Positions 34,501-43,353 of a DNA stretch of 64,000 nucleotides are shown one piece after another. Source of the stretch: Actinoplanes sp. TFC3 (GTDB taxonomy: Bacteria; Actinomycetota; Actinomycetes; Mycobacteriales; Micromonosporaceae). Position 1 is the first letter of the stretch, and each line of letters opens with the position of its first letter. The DNA is taken from positions 3,355,382-3,419,381 of the forward strand of contig NZ_LOJP01000001.1 in the NCBI RefSeq assembly GCF_001553785.1, given 5' to 3'. Position numbers and translations under genes: made by a program. Below the pieces are notes generated by a model. It was not told where the DNA came from, ran no database searches, and worked only from the letters and a program-made list of their open reading frames with translations.

Positions 34501-34986
34501 CTAGCAGCCGGCCTCGGGGCAGGTGGGGGGCTGTTCCTCGACCTTGCGGGCGACGTGACAGGCGACCTGGCGGAGCACGTCTATCTGCTGGCTGTCCAGC
34601 CCGTCGATGACGTAGTGCCGCACGGCCTCGACGTGCCCGGGGGCCGCCCGCACGACCAGGTCCCAGCCGGCGTCGGTGAGCACGGCCTGGGTGTAGCGGG
34701 CGTTCTCCGGGTCGGGCTCGCGGCGCAGCACCCCGCGCTGCTCGAGGCGCTTGACGACGTTGGACAGCCGCGACAGCGAGCCGTAGACCGCCGCGGCCAG
34801 GTCGCTCAGGCGCGCGGTGCGGCCCGGTTTCATCGACAGCATGCTGAGCACCATGTAGTCGAAGAAGGTCAGGTTGTTGTCGCGCAGCAGTTGGGCGTCC
34901 AGGGCGGCGGGCAGCCGGAACATCAGCCCGGACAGTGCTATCCAGGCCGAGACCTCGTCGTCGTTGAGCCACCGCGGTTGCGCCAT
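34501..34986 (-). CDS. MarR-family regulator
   Basis: 161 residues from ATG 34986. Winged-helix core at ~40-110: FFDYMVLSMLSMKPGRTARLSDLAAAV is the helix-turn-helix approach, and EQRGVLRREPDPENARYTQAVLTDAG the wing with the family's DPxNxR signature. C-terminal cysteines lie in PPTCPEAGC. Divergent from an azoreductase gene; two TTCAAG-type palindromes fill the gap and are its likely operators. It probably senses quinones or electrophiles (inference from partner). Confidence 0.9.
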   Translation of the reverse strand: MAQPRWLNDDEVSAWIALSGLMFRLPAALDAQLLRDNNLTFFDYMVLSMLSMKPGRTARLSDLAAAVYGSLSRLSNVVKRLEQRGVLRREPDPENARYTQAVLTDAGWDLVVRAAPGHVEAVRHYVIDGLDSQQIDVLRQVACHVARKVEEQPPTCPEAGC

Positions 34987-35039
34987 GGCGACCAGGATAC
35001 GGCGTATCCGCACAGCTCAAGTGACCAATATCCCACCGC

Positions 35040-35087
35040 GGTTCAAGGTTGAAGCTTTGGTGCTAGGGTTAGCTTCAAGCTTGAACC
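35040..35087. promoter_or_regulatory. Tandem MarR-type operator
   Basis: The perfect palindrome TTCAAGCTTGAA (35074-35085) and near-perfect TTCAAGGTTGAA (35042-35053) are 32 bp apart and also form one large inverted repeat (17-bp arms 35040-35056 and 35071-35087, 16 of 17 paired). A TAGGGT -10-like box lies between them. The arrangement suits two dimers repressing both divergent promoters. Confidence 0.75.
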
Positions 35088-35123
35088 ACTGGGAAGCTTG
35101 ACCCGCTGAGAGGACCGTTTTCC

Positions 35124-35759
35124 ATGACCCTGTTCCGTCTGGACGCCAGCATCCGCGTCGAAGGCTCCGCCAGTCGCGAGATCGCGGACATCGTCGAGCA
35201 GGAATGGCTGGCCGCCCACCCCGGCGACGCCATCGTGCGCCGCCACATCGGCACCGAGCCGCTGCCCAGCGACGTATGGGCCGTCGCCGCGTTCGCCGGG
35301 TACACCCCCGAGGCCGACCGCACCCCCGAGCAGAAGGAGGCCATCGCCCTGGCCGCCACGCTGTTCGACGAGCTCGCCAACGCCGACGCGATCCTGCTGG
35401 CCGTGCCGCTGTACAACTTCGGCCCGTCGCAGCACATCAAGACCTGGATCGACCTGGTCGCCACCGACGGGCGCGCCTTCGGCCAGCAGTTCCTCAAGGG
35501 CAAGAAGGTCGTGCTGGCCACGGTCCGCGGCGGCGCGTACGGCGCCGGCACCCCCCGCGCGGGCTGGGACCACTCGACGCCGTTCCTGACCCGCATCCTG
35601 GCCGACTCCTGGGGCGCCGACCTCACGGTGATCGAGCGCGAGTTCACCCTTGTGGGCGTGGACCCCAACCTTGAGCAGTTCAAGGACCTCGCCGCCGAGA
35701 TGCAGGCCGGCGCCGAGCAGTCGGCCCGCGAGGCCGGCAAGGCGCTGGGCGCCCTGTAG
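35124..35759 (+). CDS. azoR: FMN-dependent NADH azoreductase / quinone reductase
   Basis: 211 residues, flavodoxin-like fold. LDASIRVEGSASREIAD is the FMN phosphate loop, AVPLYNFGPSQHIKTWIDLV the flavin ring site of the AzoR/AcpD family, and VRGGAYGAG the second flavin loop. It reduces quinones and azo dyes by two electrons using NADH. It is under apparent control of the divergent MarR gene and followed by a good terminator, so it is monocistronic. Confidence 0.92.
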   Translation: MTLFRLDASIRVEGSASREIADIVEQEWLAAHPGDAIVRRHIGTEPLPSDVWAVAAFAGYTPEADRTPEQKEAIALAATLFDELANADAILLAVPLYNFGPSQHIKTWIDLVATDGRAFGQQFLKGKKVVLATVRGGAYGAGTPRAGWDHSTPFLTRILADSWGADLTVIEREFTLVGVDPNLEQFKDLAAEMQAGAEQSAREAGKALGAL

Positions 35760-35781
35760 TCTGCTCCTCGCTGTACCACCG

Positions 35782-35818
35782 AGCCCGCCGCGCGCATCAG
35801 CGCCGGCGGGCTTGTTTT
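35782..35818 (+). terminator. Rho-independent terminator after azoR
   Basis: AGCCCGCCG (35782-35790) pairs with CGGCGGGCT (35804-35812), followed by TGTTTTGA. Confidence 0.85.
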
Positions 35819-35888
35819 GATAAGCGTTCATGTGTCAAGGTCCGTCACGAATGGGGGTTGAGACGCGGCGGAATGAGGACCCGGCTGA

Positions 35889-37004
35889 ATGAACAACGCC
35901 ATGACTGAGCAGGCCGCGATCGAGCTTGCCGGCGTCCACAAGGACTTCGTCTCGCACGGCGAGACGGTGCACGCGGTGTGCCCCACCGACCTCGCGGTCC
36001 GCCCGGGGGAGTTCTTCTCCCTGCTCGGCCCGTCGGGCTGCGGCAAGACCACGATGATGCGGATGATCGCCGGTTTCGAGGAGCCGACCGGCGGCACGGT
36101 GCGCCTCGACGGCACGGACGTGACCGGCGTGAGCGCCCATCACCGCGACGTCAACATGGTGTTCCAGTCCTACGCGTTGTTCCCGCACCTGACGGCGTAC
36201 CAGAATGTCGCCTTCGGCTTGCAGCGCAGGAAGGTCGCCCGCAGCGAGATCCGCCGCCGGGTGGGCGAGATGCTCGAGATCGTCTCGCTGAACGGGATGC
36301 AGAGACGCTCGCCACGCGAGCTCTCCGGCGGTCAGCAGCAGCGGGTCGCGCTGGCCCGGGCGCTGGTCAACCGCCCGCGGGCGCTGCTGCTCGACGAGCC
36401 GCTGGGCGCGCTGGACCTCAAGCTGCGCCAGCAGATGCAGCTGGAACTCAAGCGCATCCAGCGTGAGATCGGCATCACGTTCGTCTACGTCACCCACGAT
36501 CAGGGTGAGGCGCTGACCATGTCCGATCGCATCGCGGTGATGCGCGACGGGCGCATCGAGCAACTGGGCACGCCCCGCGAGATCTACGAACGCCCGGCGA
36601 CACGGTTCGTGGCCGGTTTCATCGGCACCTCCAACCTGCTCGATGCAGCGGTGCAGCGCATCGACGACGGAATCGCGCTGGTCACGTTCGGACCCGGCGA
36701 GCGCGTGCTGGTCCCGGTCCCGGCGGGAGTCACGGCCGGTCAGGACCTGGAGATCTCGGTACGTCCGGAGAAGATCGGCCTGCGCCGCGAAGAACCCACG
36801 GACCCCGGTTGCAGCGTGCTCAGCGCAGTCGTCACCGACGTCGTCTACCACGGCACTTCCACCAACTACACGGTCAAGACCACGGCGGGACCCGATCTGG
36901 TGGTCTTCGACCAGAACGCGTTCTCCGCCGAGGACCTGGCCGGACCCGGCGACCACGTGTTCCTCACCTGGGCACCGCAGCACTCGTACCCGATCGGAGT
37001 CTGA
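35889..37004 (+). CDS. potA: Polyamine-type ABC importer ATPase (PotA-like)
   Basis: 371 residues. Walker A GPSGCGKTT, Q-loop FQSYALFPHL, signature LSGGQQQRVA, Walker B LLLDEPLGALD, switch VTHDQGEAL, and a TOBE_2 domain in the last ~90 residues. The arrangement ATPase, binding protein, two permeases is that of spermidine/putrescine importers. An internal ATG (35904) is also possible. Its stop overlaps the next start by one base (TGATG). Confidence 0.87.
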   Translation: MNNAMTEQAAIELAGVHKDFVSHGETVHAVCPTDLAVRPGEFFSLLGPSGCGKTTMMRMIAGFEEPTGGTVRLDGTDVTGVSAHHRDVNMVFQSYALFPHLTAYQNVAFGLQRRKVARSEIRRRVGEMLEIVSLNGMQRRSPRELSGGQQQRVALARALVNRPRALLLDEPLGALDLKLRQQMQLELKRIQREIGITFVYVTHDQGEALTMSDRIAVMRDGRIEQLGTPREIYERPATRFVAGFIGTSNLLDAAVQRIDDGIALVTFGPGERVLVPVPAGVTAGQDLEISVRPEKIGLRREEPTDPGCSVLSAVVTDVVYHGTSTNYTVKTTAGPDLVVFDQNAFSAEDLAGPGDHVFLTWAPQHSYPIGV

Positions 37005-38185
37005 TGAACCGGCGTTCCTACCTGCAGATGGCCGGGCTCTCCGGGCTCGGCGCGGCGCTGTCCGCCTGCGGGGTCAAGGGCCAGGGCTCCCCCGCCGCCA
37101 GCGCCCCCGCGGCCGGCGAGGTGGCCAAGTTCTGGGCCGGGCGCACCAGCAACGGCACGGTGAACTTCGCCAACTGGCCGCTGTACATGGCCGACGGTCA
37201 CCCCCAGCTCAAGAAGTTCACCGAGGCCACCGGCGTGCAGGTGCGCTACCAGGAGGTCATCCAGGAGATGGGGCCCTGGTTCGCCAAGGTGCAGCCCCAG
37301 CTCAAGGCCGGGCAGGACATCGGGTACGACCTGATGGTCATCACCAACGGCATCCAGTTCAAGCAGTTCAAGGACGCCGGCTACCTGGCCCCGCTGGATC
37401 ACTCGAAGCTGAGCAACTACGCGGCGAACGCCGGGCCTGCCTACACCCAGGAGACCTTCGACCCGGGCAACGTCTACTCGGTGCCGTGGACCTCGGGCAT
37501 CACCGGGATCGCCTACGACCAAGCCAGGACCGGGCGGCCCATCACCAAGCTGGCCGACCTGTGGGACCCGGCGTTCAAGGGCAAGGTCGGCATGTTCGCC
37601 GACACCCAGGAGCTGGGCAACTTCGCGATGCTGGCGCTGGGCATCGCCCCGGGACGCTCGACGCCCGAGGACTGGAAGAAGGCCGCCGCCAAGCTCAAGG
37701 AGCAGAAGAACAAGGGCCTGGTGCGCAGCTACTACGAGCAGAACTACGTCGACGCGCTCGGCAAGGGCGAGGTGTGGATCACCCAGGCGTGGTCCGGTGA
37801 CATCTTCCAGAAAAACGTCTCGGACGGTACGGACCTCACGTTCGTGATCCCCGAGGACGGCGGCACGATCTGGACGGACAACTTCGCGATCCCGGTGACC
37901 GCCAGGAACCCCCTCGACGCCATCAAGCTGATCGACTACTTCTACCAGGTCGACGTGGCCGCGTCGCTGGCCGAGTACATCAACTTCGTGTGCCCGGTGC
38001 CCGGCGCGCAGGACCGGATCGCCCAGGACGCAGCCAAGGACGCCTCGCTGCGGGCGGTCGCGCAGAGTCCGCTGGTGTTCCCCGGTCCCGCCGACTACGC
38101 CAAGCTGCACTACTACCGCGAGTTCGCCACGACCGCCGAACACCAGGAGTATCAGGCCATCTTCGAACCGATCGTGCTGGGCTGA
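37004..38185 (+). CDS. potD: Polyamine-binding lipoprotein (PotD-like)
   Basis: 393 residues. The twin-arginine-like NRRSYLQMAG leader and lipobox ALSAC give a lipoprotein. The mature protein has PotD-type features: NFANWPLYM, DLMVITNGIQFKQFKDAGYLAPLD, VPWTSGITGIAYD and NYVDALGKGEVWITQAWSGD; aromatic and acidic residues in these segments line the polyamine site in the family. It ends 4 bp before the first permease. Confidence 0.87.
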   Translation: MNRRSYLQMAGLSGLGAALSACGVKGQGSPAASAPAAGEVAKFWAGRTSNGTVNFANWPLYMADGHPQLKKFTEATGVQVRYQEVIQEMGPWFAKVQPQLKAGQDIGYDLMVITNGIQFKQFKDAGYLAPLDHSKLSNYAANAGPAYTQETFDPGNVYSVPWTSGITGIAYDQARTGRPITKLADLWDPAFKGKVGMFADTQELGNFAMLALGIAPGRSTPEDWKKAAAKLKEQKNKGLVRSYYEQNYVDALGKGEVWITQAWSGDIFQKNVSDGTDLTFVIPEDGGTIWTDNFAIPVTARNPLDAIKLIDYFYQVDVAASLAEYINFVCPVPGAQDRIAQDAAKDASLRAVAQSPLVFPGPADYAKLHYYREFATTAEHQEYQAIFEPIVLG

Positions 38186-38189
38186 CCCG

Positions 38190-39044
38190 ATGCGTCGCCG
38201 ACTGACGCCGTACCTGCTGATCCTGCCCGGCGGGTTGTGGCTCCTGCTTTTCTTCGTGGTGCCGATGGTCACCATGCTGTCGCTGTCACTGCAGGAAGGC
38301 GACGTCGTTTCCGGGTACGTTCTCACCGGTCACTGGCAGACCTACGTCGACGCCATCGCCGCTTACCGCACCCAGCTGGCCCGCTCGCTGATCTACGGGG
38401 CGATCGCCACGCTCGTGCTGATCGCGGCGGCGTTCCCCGTCGCGTACTGGATTGCCTTCCACGGCGGGCGGCGCAAGGCGACGTACCTGTTCCTGCTGCT
38501 CCTGCCGTTCTTCGTGTCGTTTGTGCTGCGCACGATCTCGTGGCGCTACATCCTCACCGACGAGGGCCTGCTGCTCGGGCCGCTGAAGGACGCCGGGCTG
38601 CTGCCGCCGGGCTTTCACGTGCTCGGCACGCCGGTGGCGGTGATCGGCGGGCTGATCTACAACTTCCTGCCGTTCATGGTGCTGCCCATCTATGTGGCCC
38701 TGGAACGCATCGACCCGCGCGTGGTCGAAGCCGCCCGCGACCTGTACGCCGCGCCGCTGGTCACCTTTGCCAAGGTGGTGTTCCCGCTGGCCCTGCCCGG
38801 GGTGTTCGCCGGCGTGCTGATGACCTTCGTGCCGGCCAGCTCGGACTATGTGAACTCGGCGGTGCTGGGCAGCTCGTCGACCACCATGATCGGGCAGGTC
38901 ATCCAGTCGCAGTACCTGGTCAGCTCCAACTACCCCACGGCCTCGGCGTTGTCGTTCACGCTGATGGCGGTGCTGCTGATCGGGGTGTTCGCCTACGCGC
39001 GGGCGCTGGGCACCGACGCCGTCATGCGGGTGAGCGAGCGATGA
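38190..39044 (+). CDS. potB: Polyamine ABC permease (PotB-like)
   Basis: 284 residues, six membrane helices starting with LILPGGLWLLLFFVVP. The cytoplasmic EAA loop is DPRVVEAARDLYAAPLVTFAKVVFPLALPG. The PASSDYVNSAVLGSSSTTMIGQ stretch (here split by family alignment) is typical of PotB. It overlaps the PotC start by 4 bp (ATGA). Confidence 0.9.
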   Translation: MRRRLTPYLLILPGGLWLLLFFVVPMVTMLSLSLQEGDVVSGYVLTGHWQTYVDAIAAYRTQLARSLIYGAIATLVLIAAAFPVAYWIAFHGGRRKATYLFLLLLPFFVSFVLRTISWRYILTDEGLLLGPLKDAGLLPPGFHVLGTPVAVIGGLIYNFLPFMVLPIYVALERIDPRVVEAARDLYAAPLVTFAKVVFPLALPGVFAGVLMTFVPASSDYVNSAVLGSSSTTMIGQVIQSQYLVSSNYPTASALSFTLMAVLLIGVFAYARALGTDAVMRVSER

Positions 39045-39811
39045 GGATGCTGCGCGTCTACACCTGGGCGGTCATCGCCTGGCTCACGCTGCCCGTGCTC
39101 GTCATGATCGTGTTCGGGTTCAACGACACCCCGGGGCGCTACAACCAGACCTGGGACGGCTTCACCCTCAAGTGGTACGGCCGCGTGTTCGCCCTCGACG
39201 ACCTGACCCAGGCGCTGGTCGTGTCGCTGGTCGTGGCCCTGGTGACGATGCTGCTCGCGGGCGCGCTGGGCACCGGCATCGGCTACGCGCTGGGCCGCTT
39301 CCGCTTCCGCGGGTCGGGGGCGCTCAACCTGGTCATGTTCGCCACCATGTCCTCACCCGAACTGGTCATGGGCGCCTCGCTGCTGACCCTGTTCGTGTCG
39401 CTGGACGCGGGCCTGGGCGCGGTGACGATCACCATCGCGCACGTGATGTTCTCGATCTCGTTCGTCGCGGTGATCGTGCGGGCCCGGGTGCTGACCCTGG
39501 ACCGCTCGCTGGAGGAAGCCGCAGCCGACCTCGGCGCCGGCCCCTGGACGACGTTCCGGACGGTGACGTTCCCGCTGATCCGCCCGGCGGTGGGCTCGGG
39601 CATGCTGCTGGCCTTCGCGCTGTCGATCGACGACTTCGTGGTCACCAACTTCACCGCCGGAACCACCACCACGTTCCCGCTGTGGATCTGGGGAGCCACC
39701 CGCCTCGGGCTGCCGCCGCAGGTGAACGTGATGGGCACGCTGATCTTCGCGGCCGGCGTGGTGATCGCGATCGCGACGAGTATGCGCAGCAGGCTCCGTC
39801 ACCGGGTCTAG
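39041..39811 (+). CDS. potC: Polyamine ABC permease (PotC-like)
   Basis: 256 residues, six helices. FGFNDTPGRYNQTWDGFTLKWY is shared with PotC proteins (NxS/T and W-Y contacts), the EAA loop is LEEAAADLGAGPWTTFRTVTFPLI, and SIDDFVVTNFTAG follows as in PotC. It is the last intact gene of the importer operon; a scrap of an oxidase gene follows within 30 bp. Confidence 0.9.
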   Translation: MRMLRVYTWAVIAWLTLPVLVMIVFGFNDTPGRYNQTWDGFTLKWYGRVFALDDLTQALVVSLVVALVTMLLAGALGTGIGYALGRFRFRGSGALNLVMFATMSSPELVMGASLLTLFVSLDAGLGAVTITIAHVMFSISFVAVIVRARVLTLDRSLEEAAADLGAGPWTTFRTVTFPLIRPAVGSGMLLAFALSIDDFVVTNFTAGTTTTFPLWIWGATRLGLPPQVNVMGTLIFAAGVVIAIATSMRSRLRHRV

Positions 39812-39836
39812 CCGTGGACCCGCTGGCCGACGCGAT

Positions 39837-39983
39837 CCCGGACTGTGGACGGCGTTGTGCGCCAAGGAGCGCGATCCCGGCCCCGACGTGGTGGTCGTGG
39901 AGGCCGGGACGGCGGGGTGGGCGGTCTCGGGGCGCAATGTGTGGCTGCGGGCGCTGGACCGGTTGGGGCTGGGCTTCGACTCC
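39837..39983 (+). pseudogene. FAD-dependent amine/amino-acid oxidase remnant with internal deletion
   Basis: One open frame reads GLWTALCAKERDPGPDVVVV, EAGTAGWAVSGRN, then VWLRALDRLGLGFDS. The first part is the start of the DadA/PuuB-type FAD fold (compare GLWTAYYLA and GFGASGRNGGW in the intact oxidase at 42085-43353). The second part resembles, from memory, the extreme C-terminus of such oxidases. About 400 residues are missing, and the joint falls at an RN shared by both ends. After GFDS a TGG replaces the expected stop. It probably was the last gene of the polyamine importer operon. Confidence 0.5.
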
Positions 39984-40068
39984 TGGCTTTCGTGTACGCG
40001 GCTTTGCGTAGGTGGGCTGCTGCTTGCGGGGGACGCGGGTGCCCGGCCTGTGGGGACATGCTGCTGCG

Positions 40069-40803
40069 GTGACCAAGCGCGGACTTGCTGCCCTCATCAT
40101 CACGATCGTCGCCGGCGCGGTGCTGGTCGAGCCGTACCTGAGCCTGAATCCGGAGCAGAGCCGCATCGAGGTGAGCGGCTCGCTGCCCTACACCGTGCTG
40201 GTGGTGCACATTTTCACGGCGGCCGTGGCGCTGGTGCTGGGGCCACTGCAGTTCCTGGCCGGTGTGCGGGCCCGGCGGCGCCTGCACCGCGCGGCCGGCC
40301 GGACCTACCTGCTGGGCGGCGTGCTGCCGGCTGCGGTGACTGCGGTGCCGGTGGCGCTGTGGTCGGGGCGGCTGCTGACGCAGGTCAGCCTGAGCACGGC
40401 GGCGATGCTGTGGGTGGTCACTGCCGTGCTGGCCTACCGGTCGGCTCGGAGTCGCGACTTCGCCGGGCATCGGGCTTGGATGATGCGCAACTACGCGCTG
40501 ACCCTGCTGGCGTTGACGGCTCGGGCGCTGGTGCCGATCTTCCTGCTGGTGCAGGTCGCGTCTGGCGGGGCCGGGTTGTCTGGGACGGCGTCGTCGGGGG
40601 CCGAGCCGGCGGCCCTGGCCCGTGACCTCATCCCGGTCGGGCAGACTGCGGCCTGGATCATCAACCTGATCGTCGCGGAAATTCTCATCCGCCGCTTCCA
40701 TCGCGGTGCCGGGTCAGGCCGGCCACGCGACCGCGCTACTTCTGCGCGGTCAGCTCGATCGAGCGGATCCGGTCCTGCAGACGTTCGGCGTGGTGAGCGG
40801 TGA
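40069..40803 (+). CDS. DUF2306-like membrane protein
   Basis: 244 residues from GTG 40069. About six membrane helices; heme- or metal-suited histidines occur in [30 protein letters not shown] and [21 protein letters not shown], the pattern of DUF2306/YozB-type proteins of unknown function. The last ~22 residues are Arg/Ser-rich and overlap the convergent LLM gene by 68 bp, so the true tail may be abnormal or the stop has been lost. No ribosome site is obvious. Confidence 0.75.
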   Translation: MTKRGLAALIITIVAGAVLVEPYLSLNPEQSRIEVSGSLPYTVLVVHIFTAAVALVLGPLQFLAGVRARRRLHRAAGRTYLLGGVLPAAVTAVPVALWSGRLLTQVSLSTAAMLWVVTAVLAYRSARSRDFAGHRAWMMRNYALTLLALTARALVPIFLLVQVASGGAGLSGTASSGAEPAALARDLIPVGQTAAWIINLIVAEILIRRFHRGAGSGRPRDRATSARSARSSGSGPADVRRGER

Positions 40804-41716
40804 TGATCTCGTCGACGCCGGCTTCCTTGGCGAAGGACTCCAGGTAGTCGTGGACCTCGTCCGGGGTGCCGACCGCGGTGTAGCGGGTCATCGAGGCGAG
40901 CTGGCGCCCGGACGGCGAGGCCAGGAACGTGTCCAGCTCGGCGTCGGTCAGGTTGCGGGCGCCCGGGCCCCGGGTGAGGAAGCTGCGAGTGCGCGAGCGG
41001 TAGGCCGACTGCATCTGCGCGACCGCGGCGTCGTGATCCTCGGCGGCGATCACGTTGACCCCGGCGATGGCGTACGGCTCGGCCAACTGCTGCGACGGTT
41101 TGAACGTCTCGCGATAAACCGTGATCGCCTGGTGCAGTGCGTCCGGGGCGAAGTGCGAGGCGAACGCGTAGGGCAAGCCGAGCAGGGCGGCTAGCTGCGC
41201 GCCGAACAGCGACGAGCCGAGGATGTACAGCGGGACCGGGGCTTCGGCGCGCGGCACGGCCTGCACGCCCGGGATGCGCGAGTGGCCGGTCAGGTAGCCC
41301 TGCAGCTCCTGCACGTCCTGCGGGAACGACTCGGCGGAGGAGTTGTCGCGGCGCAGGGCCAGCATGGTGTTCTGATCGCTGCCGGGGGCGCGGCCCAGGC
41401 CCAGGTCGATGCGGTCGCCGAACATGCTGGCCAGGGTGCCGAACTGCTCGGCGATCACCAGCGGCGAGTGGTTGGGCAGCATGATGCCGCCGGCACCGAG
41501 GCGGATCGACTCGGTGTGCGCCGCCACGTAGCCGATGACCACGCTGGTCGCCGAGGAGGCGATGGTGGCCATGTTGTGGTGCTCGGCATACCAGACGCGC
41601 TGGTAACCGGAGCGCTCAGCGGAGCGGGCCAGCTCGACGCTGGCCTGGAAACTGTCACGCGCGCTCTGCCCCTGGGCGATGGGCGCGAGGTCGAGGAGCG
41701 AGAGAGGCGTAGTCAT
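40736..41716 (-). CDS. LLM-class flavin-dependent oxidoreductase (YhbW/LuxA-like)
   Basis: 326 residues, a bacterial-luciferase-like TIM barrel. [19 protein letters not shown] is the standard start of the group; [36 protein letters not shown] and [14 protein letters not shown] match the flavin-binding barrel. It uses FMN or F420 and its substrate is unknown. It is single on its strand; its 3' end overlaps the DUF2306 gene. Confidence 0.9.
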   Translation of the reverse strand: MTTPLSLLDLAPIAQGQSARDSFQASVELARSAERSGYQRVWYAEHHNMATIASSATSVVIGYVAAHTESIRLGAGGIMLPNHSPLVIAEQFGTLASMFGDRIDLGLGRAPGSDQNTMLALRRDNSSAESFPQDVQELQGYLTGHSRIPGVQAVPRAEAPVPLYILGSSLFGAQLAALLGLPYAFASHFAPDALHQAITVYRETFKPSQQLAEPYAIAGVNVIAAEDHDAAVAQMQSAYRSRTRSFLTRGPGARNLTDAELDTFLASPSGRQLASMTRYTAVGTPDEVHDYLESFAKEAGVDEIITAHHAERLQDRIRSIELTAQK

Positions 41717-41794
41717 GATTTCTTGACAGTAGCTCCGGGTGCGAGACGGAGAAGCGTGACGCTTACCTCAGTCTCAATCGGGCATTCACCAGAC

Positions 41795-42025
41795 ATGGTT
41801 GTGGGACGGGAAGAACTCAGCGAGCAGTTCGAGCGCTCGGCGCGCAACGCCGAGGCGCTCTCCGCGACGATCGAGAAGAGCGCCGAGGTGCATGAGGCGA
41901 TGCGGGAAACACTGCCCGGCGCTGCTGAGCATGCCGCCAAGGACAGGCGTGTGGCCGCCGAGGAGCGGGAGGCTGCGAAGACCCTCCGCGCCCACATCGT
42001 GCCGCCGACCCATACCGGCTCCTGA
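41795..42025 (+). CDS. Small helical hypothetical protein
   Basis: 76 residues, highly charged and helical: EELSEQFERSARNAEALSA, TIEKSAEVHEAMRE, KDRRVAAEEREAAKTLRAH. It probably forms a coiled coil. Good third-position G/C bias supports coding. Start ATG 41795 (or GTG 41801). No family recognised. It lies divergent from the LLM gene. Confidence 0.6.
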   Translation: MVVGREELSEQFERSARNAEALSATIEKSAEVHEAMRETLPGAAEHAAKDRRVAAEEREAAKTLRAHIVPPTHTGS

Positions 42026-42037
42026 GTTCCCTCCGGT

Positions 42038-42073
42038 GCTTTCAGAGCCGGGCGCGCTTTCAGAGCCGGGCGC
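42038..42073. repeat. Perfect 18-bp tandem duplication
   Basis: GCTTTCAGAGCCGGGCGC occurs twice in succession (42038-42055, 42056-42073) between the convergent 41795 and 42085 genes. Being perfect, it is recent. Confidence 0.9.
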
Positions 42074-42084
42074 CGGCAGGCGTT

Positions 42085-43353
42085 TCAGACGAGCCGCTCC
42101 CAGGCGTCTTGGGCGGTGGTGGCGTGCAGGGCGGCGTTGATGCCGAGCCAGCGGATCGGTTCGGGCTCCCAGCGCCGCGAGCGATGCCCCACCCACGGCA
42201 GCGTCACCCGCTCGCTGAGCTGCCCGGAGATCAGGTCGGCCAGGGTGCGCCCGCCCAGGTTCGCCGCCGCGACGCCGTCGCCGACGTAGCCACCGGACCA
42301 GGCCAGTCCGTCGCGGATCCCGGCTGAGGGCATCCAGTCGCGGGGCACGGCCAGCGGCCCGCCCCACTCATGGACGATCTCCAGGTCGATTCCGAAGAAC
42401 TCCCGGAGGGTACGCCGCAGCGCCGCGAACACCGGCGGAACCCGGTCGAACGCGGGCTTCACGGCCGACCCGAAATGGTAAGGCGCACCGCGTCCGCCGA
42501 AGGCGAGGTGGTCGTCGGCGGTGCGCTGGCCGTACACGATCAGGTGTCGTTCGTCGGTGAAGGTCTCCCGCCGACGCAACCCGATACGTTCCCAGGTCGC
42601 GGCGTCCAGCACCTCGGTGGCGATCATGAGTGAGTAGACCGGCGCGAGGGTACGCCGATGGCCCGGCAAGCTGGCCGTGTATCCCTCAAGGGCCCGGACC
42701 ACTGTGGTGGCTCGCACGGTGCCGCGGTCGGTGTCGACGAGCCCGCGGGACAACGAGCGGACCCGGGTCTGCTCGAAGATCGTGACGCCGCGGCGTTCGA
42801 CGGCTTCGGCCAGGCCCCGCACCAGCTTGGCCGGGTGCAACGCCGCGCAGTCCGCGCTGTACGTGCCGCCGAGCACACCGCTGGCCCCGCACATCTTCAC
42901 GGCGGTGGCGGCGTCGATGAAGTCCGGCGAGGACTCGGCGCGGCGCAACTGGGCCCGGGGGCGCGCCAGGCTGATCGTGCCGCCCTTGGCGTAGTCACAG
43001 TCGATGCCCTCGGCCGCGGCGACCCGGCCCACCTCGTCGACCGCGCCGGCCAGCGCCGCGAGCATGGCCTCGGCCCGGTCCTCGCCGTAGCGGCGGGCCA
43101 GTTTGTCCACCGGCACGGGGAACAGCCCGGAACACCAGCCGCCGTTGCGTCCCGAGGCGCCGAACCCGCAGAACTCGGCTTCAAGCACAACGATGCGCAG
43201 GTGCGGGGCCGCGACGGCCAGGTAGTACGCCGTCCACAAGCCGGTGTAGCCGCCGCCCACAACGGCGACGTCAACGCTGGTGTCGCCGGGCAGAGGTGCG
43301 CGATGCTCGATCGGGCCGAGGGACTGCAGCCAGAAACTCAGATGTGGGTCCAT
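42085..43353 (-). CDS. FAD-dependent amine oxidase (PuuB / DadA-like)
   Basis: 422 residues. Rossmann FAD motif VAVVGGGYTGLWTAYYLA (~29-46), VVLEAEFCGFGASGRNGGW, and a C-terminal FAD-contacting GLAWSGGYVGDGVAAANLGG (shown in part). It oxidises a primary or secondary amine; with the polyamine setting, gamma-glutamylputrescine oxidase or a putrescine/amino-acid oxidase is likely, though no gamma-glutamylputrescine synthetase gene is nearby. Its start overlaps the aminotransferase end by 16 bp, so it is the third gene of an Lrp-aminotransferase-oxidase operon. Confidence 0.85.
   Translation of the reverse strand: MDPHLSFWLQSLGPIEHRAPLPGDTSVDVAVVGGGYTGLWTAYYLAVAAPHLRIVVLEAEFCGFGASGRNGGWCSGLFPVPVDKLARRYGEDRAEAMLAALAGAVDEVGRVAAAEGIDCDYAKGGTISLARPRAQLRRAESSPDFIDAATAVKMCGASGVLGGTYSADCAALHPAKLVRGLAEAVERRGVTIFEQTRVRSLSRGLVDTDRGTVRATTVVRALEGYTASLPGHRRTLAPVYSLMIATEVLDAATWERIGLRRRETFTDERHLIVYGQRTADDHLAFGGRGAPYHFGSAVKPAFDRVPPVFAALRRTLREFFGIDLEIVHEWGGPLAVPRDWMPSAGIRDGLAWSGGYVGDGVAAANLGGRTLADLISGQLSERVTLPWVGHRSRRWEPEPIRWLGINAALHATTAQDAWERLV

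Noticed and set aside
40012..40068. Upstream extension of the DUF2306-like gene to ATG 40012
   Set aside because: The added residues (GCCLRGTRVPGLWGH) are not membrane-like and derive from the oxidase scar; GTG 40069 starts right at the first helix.
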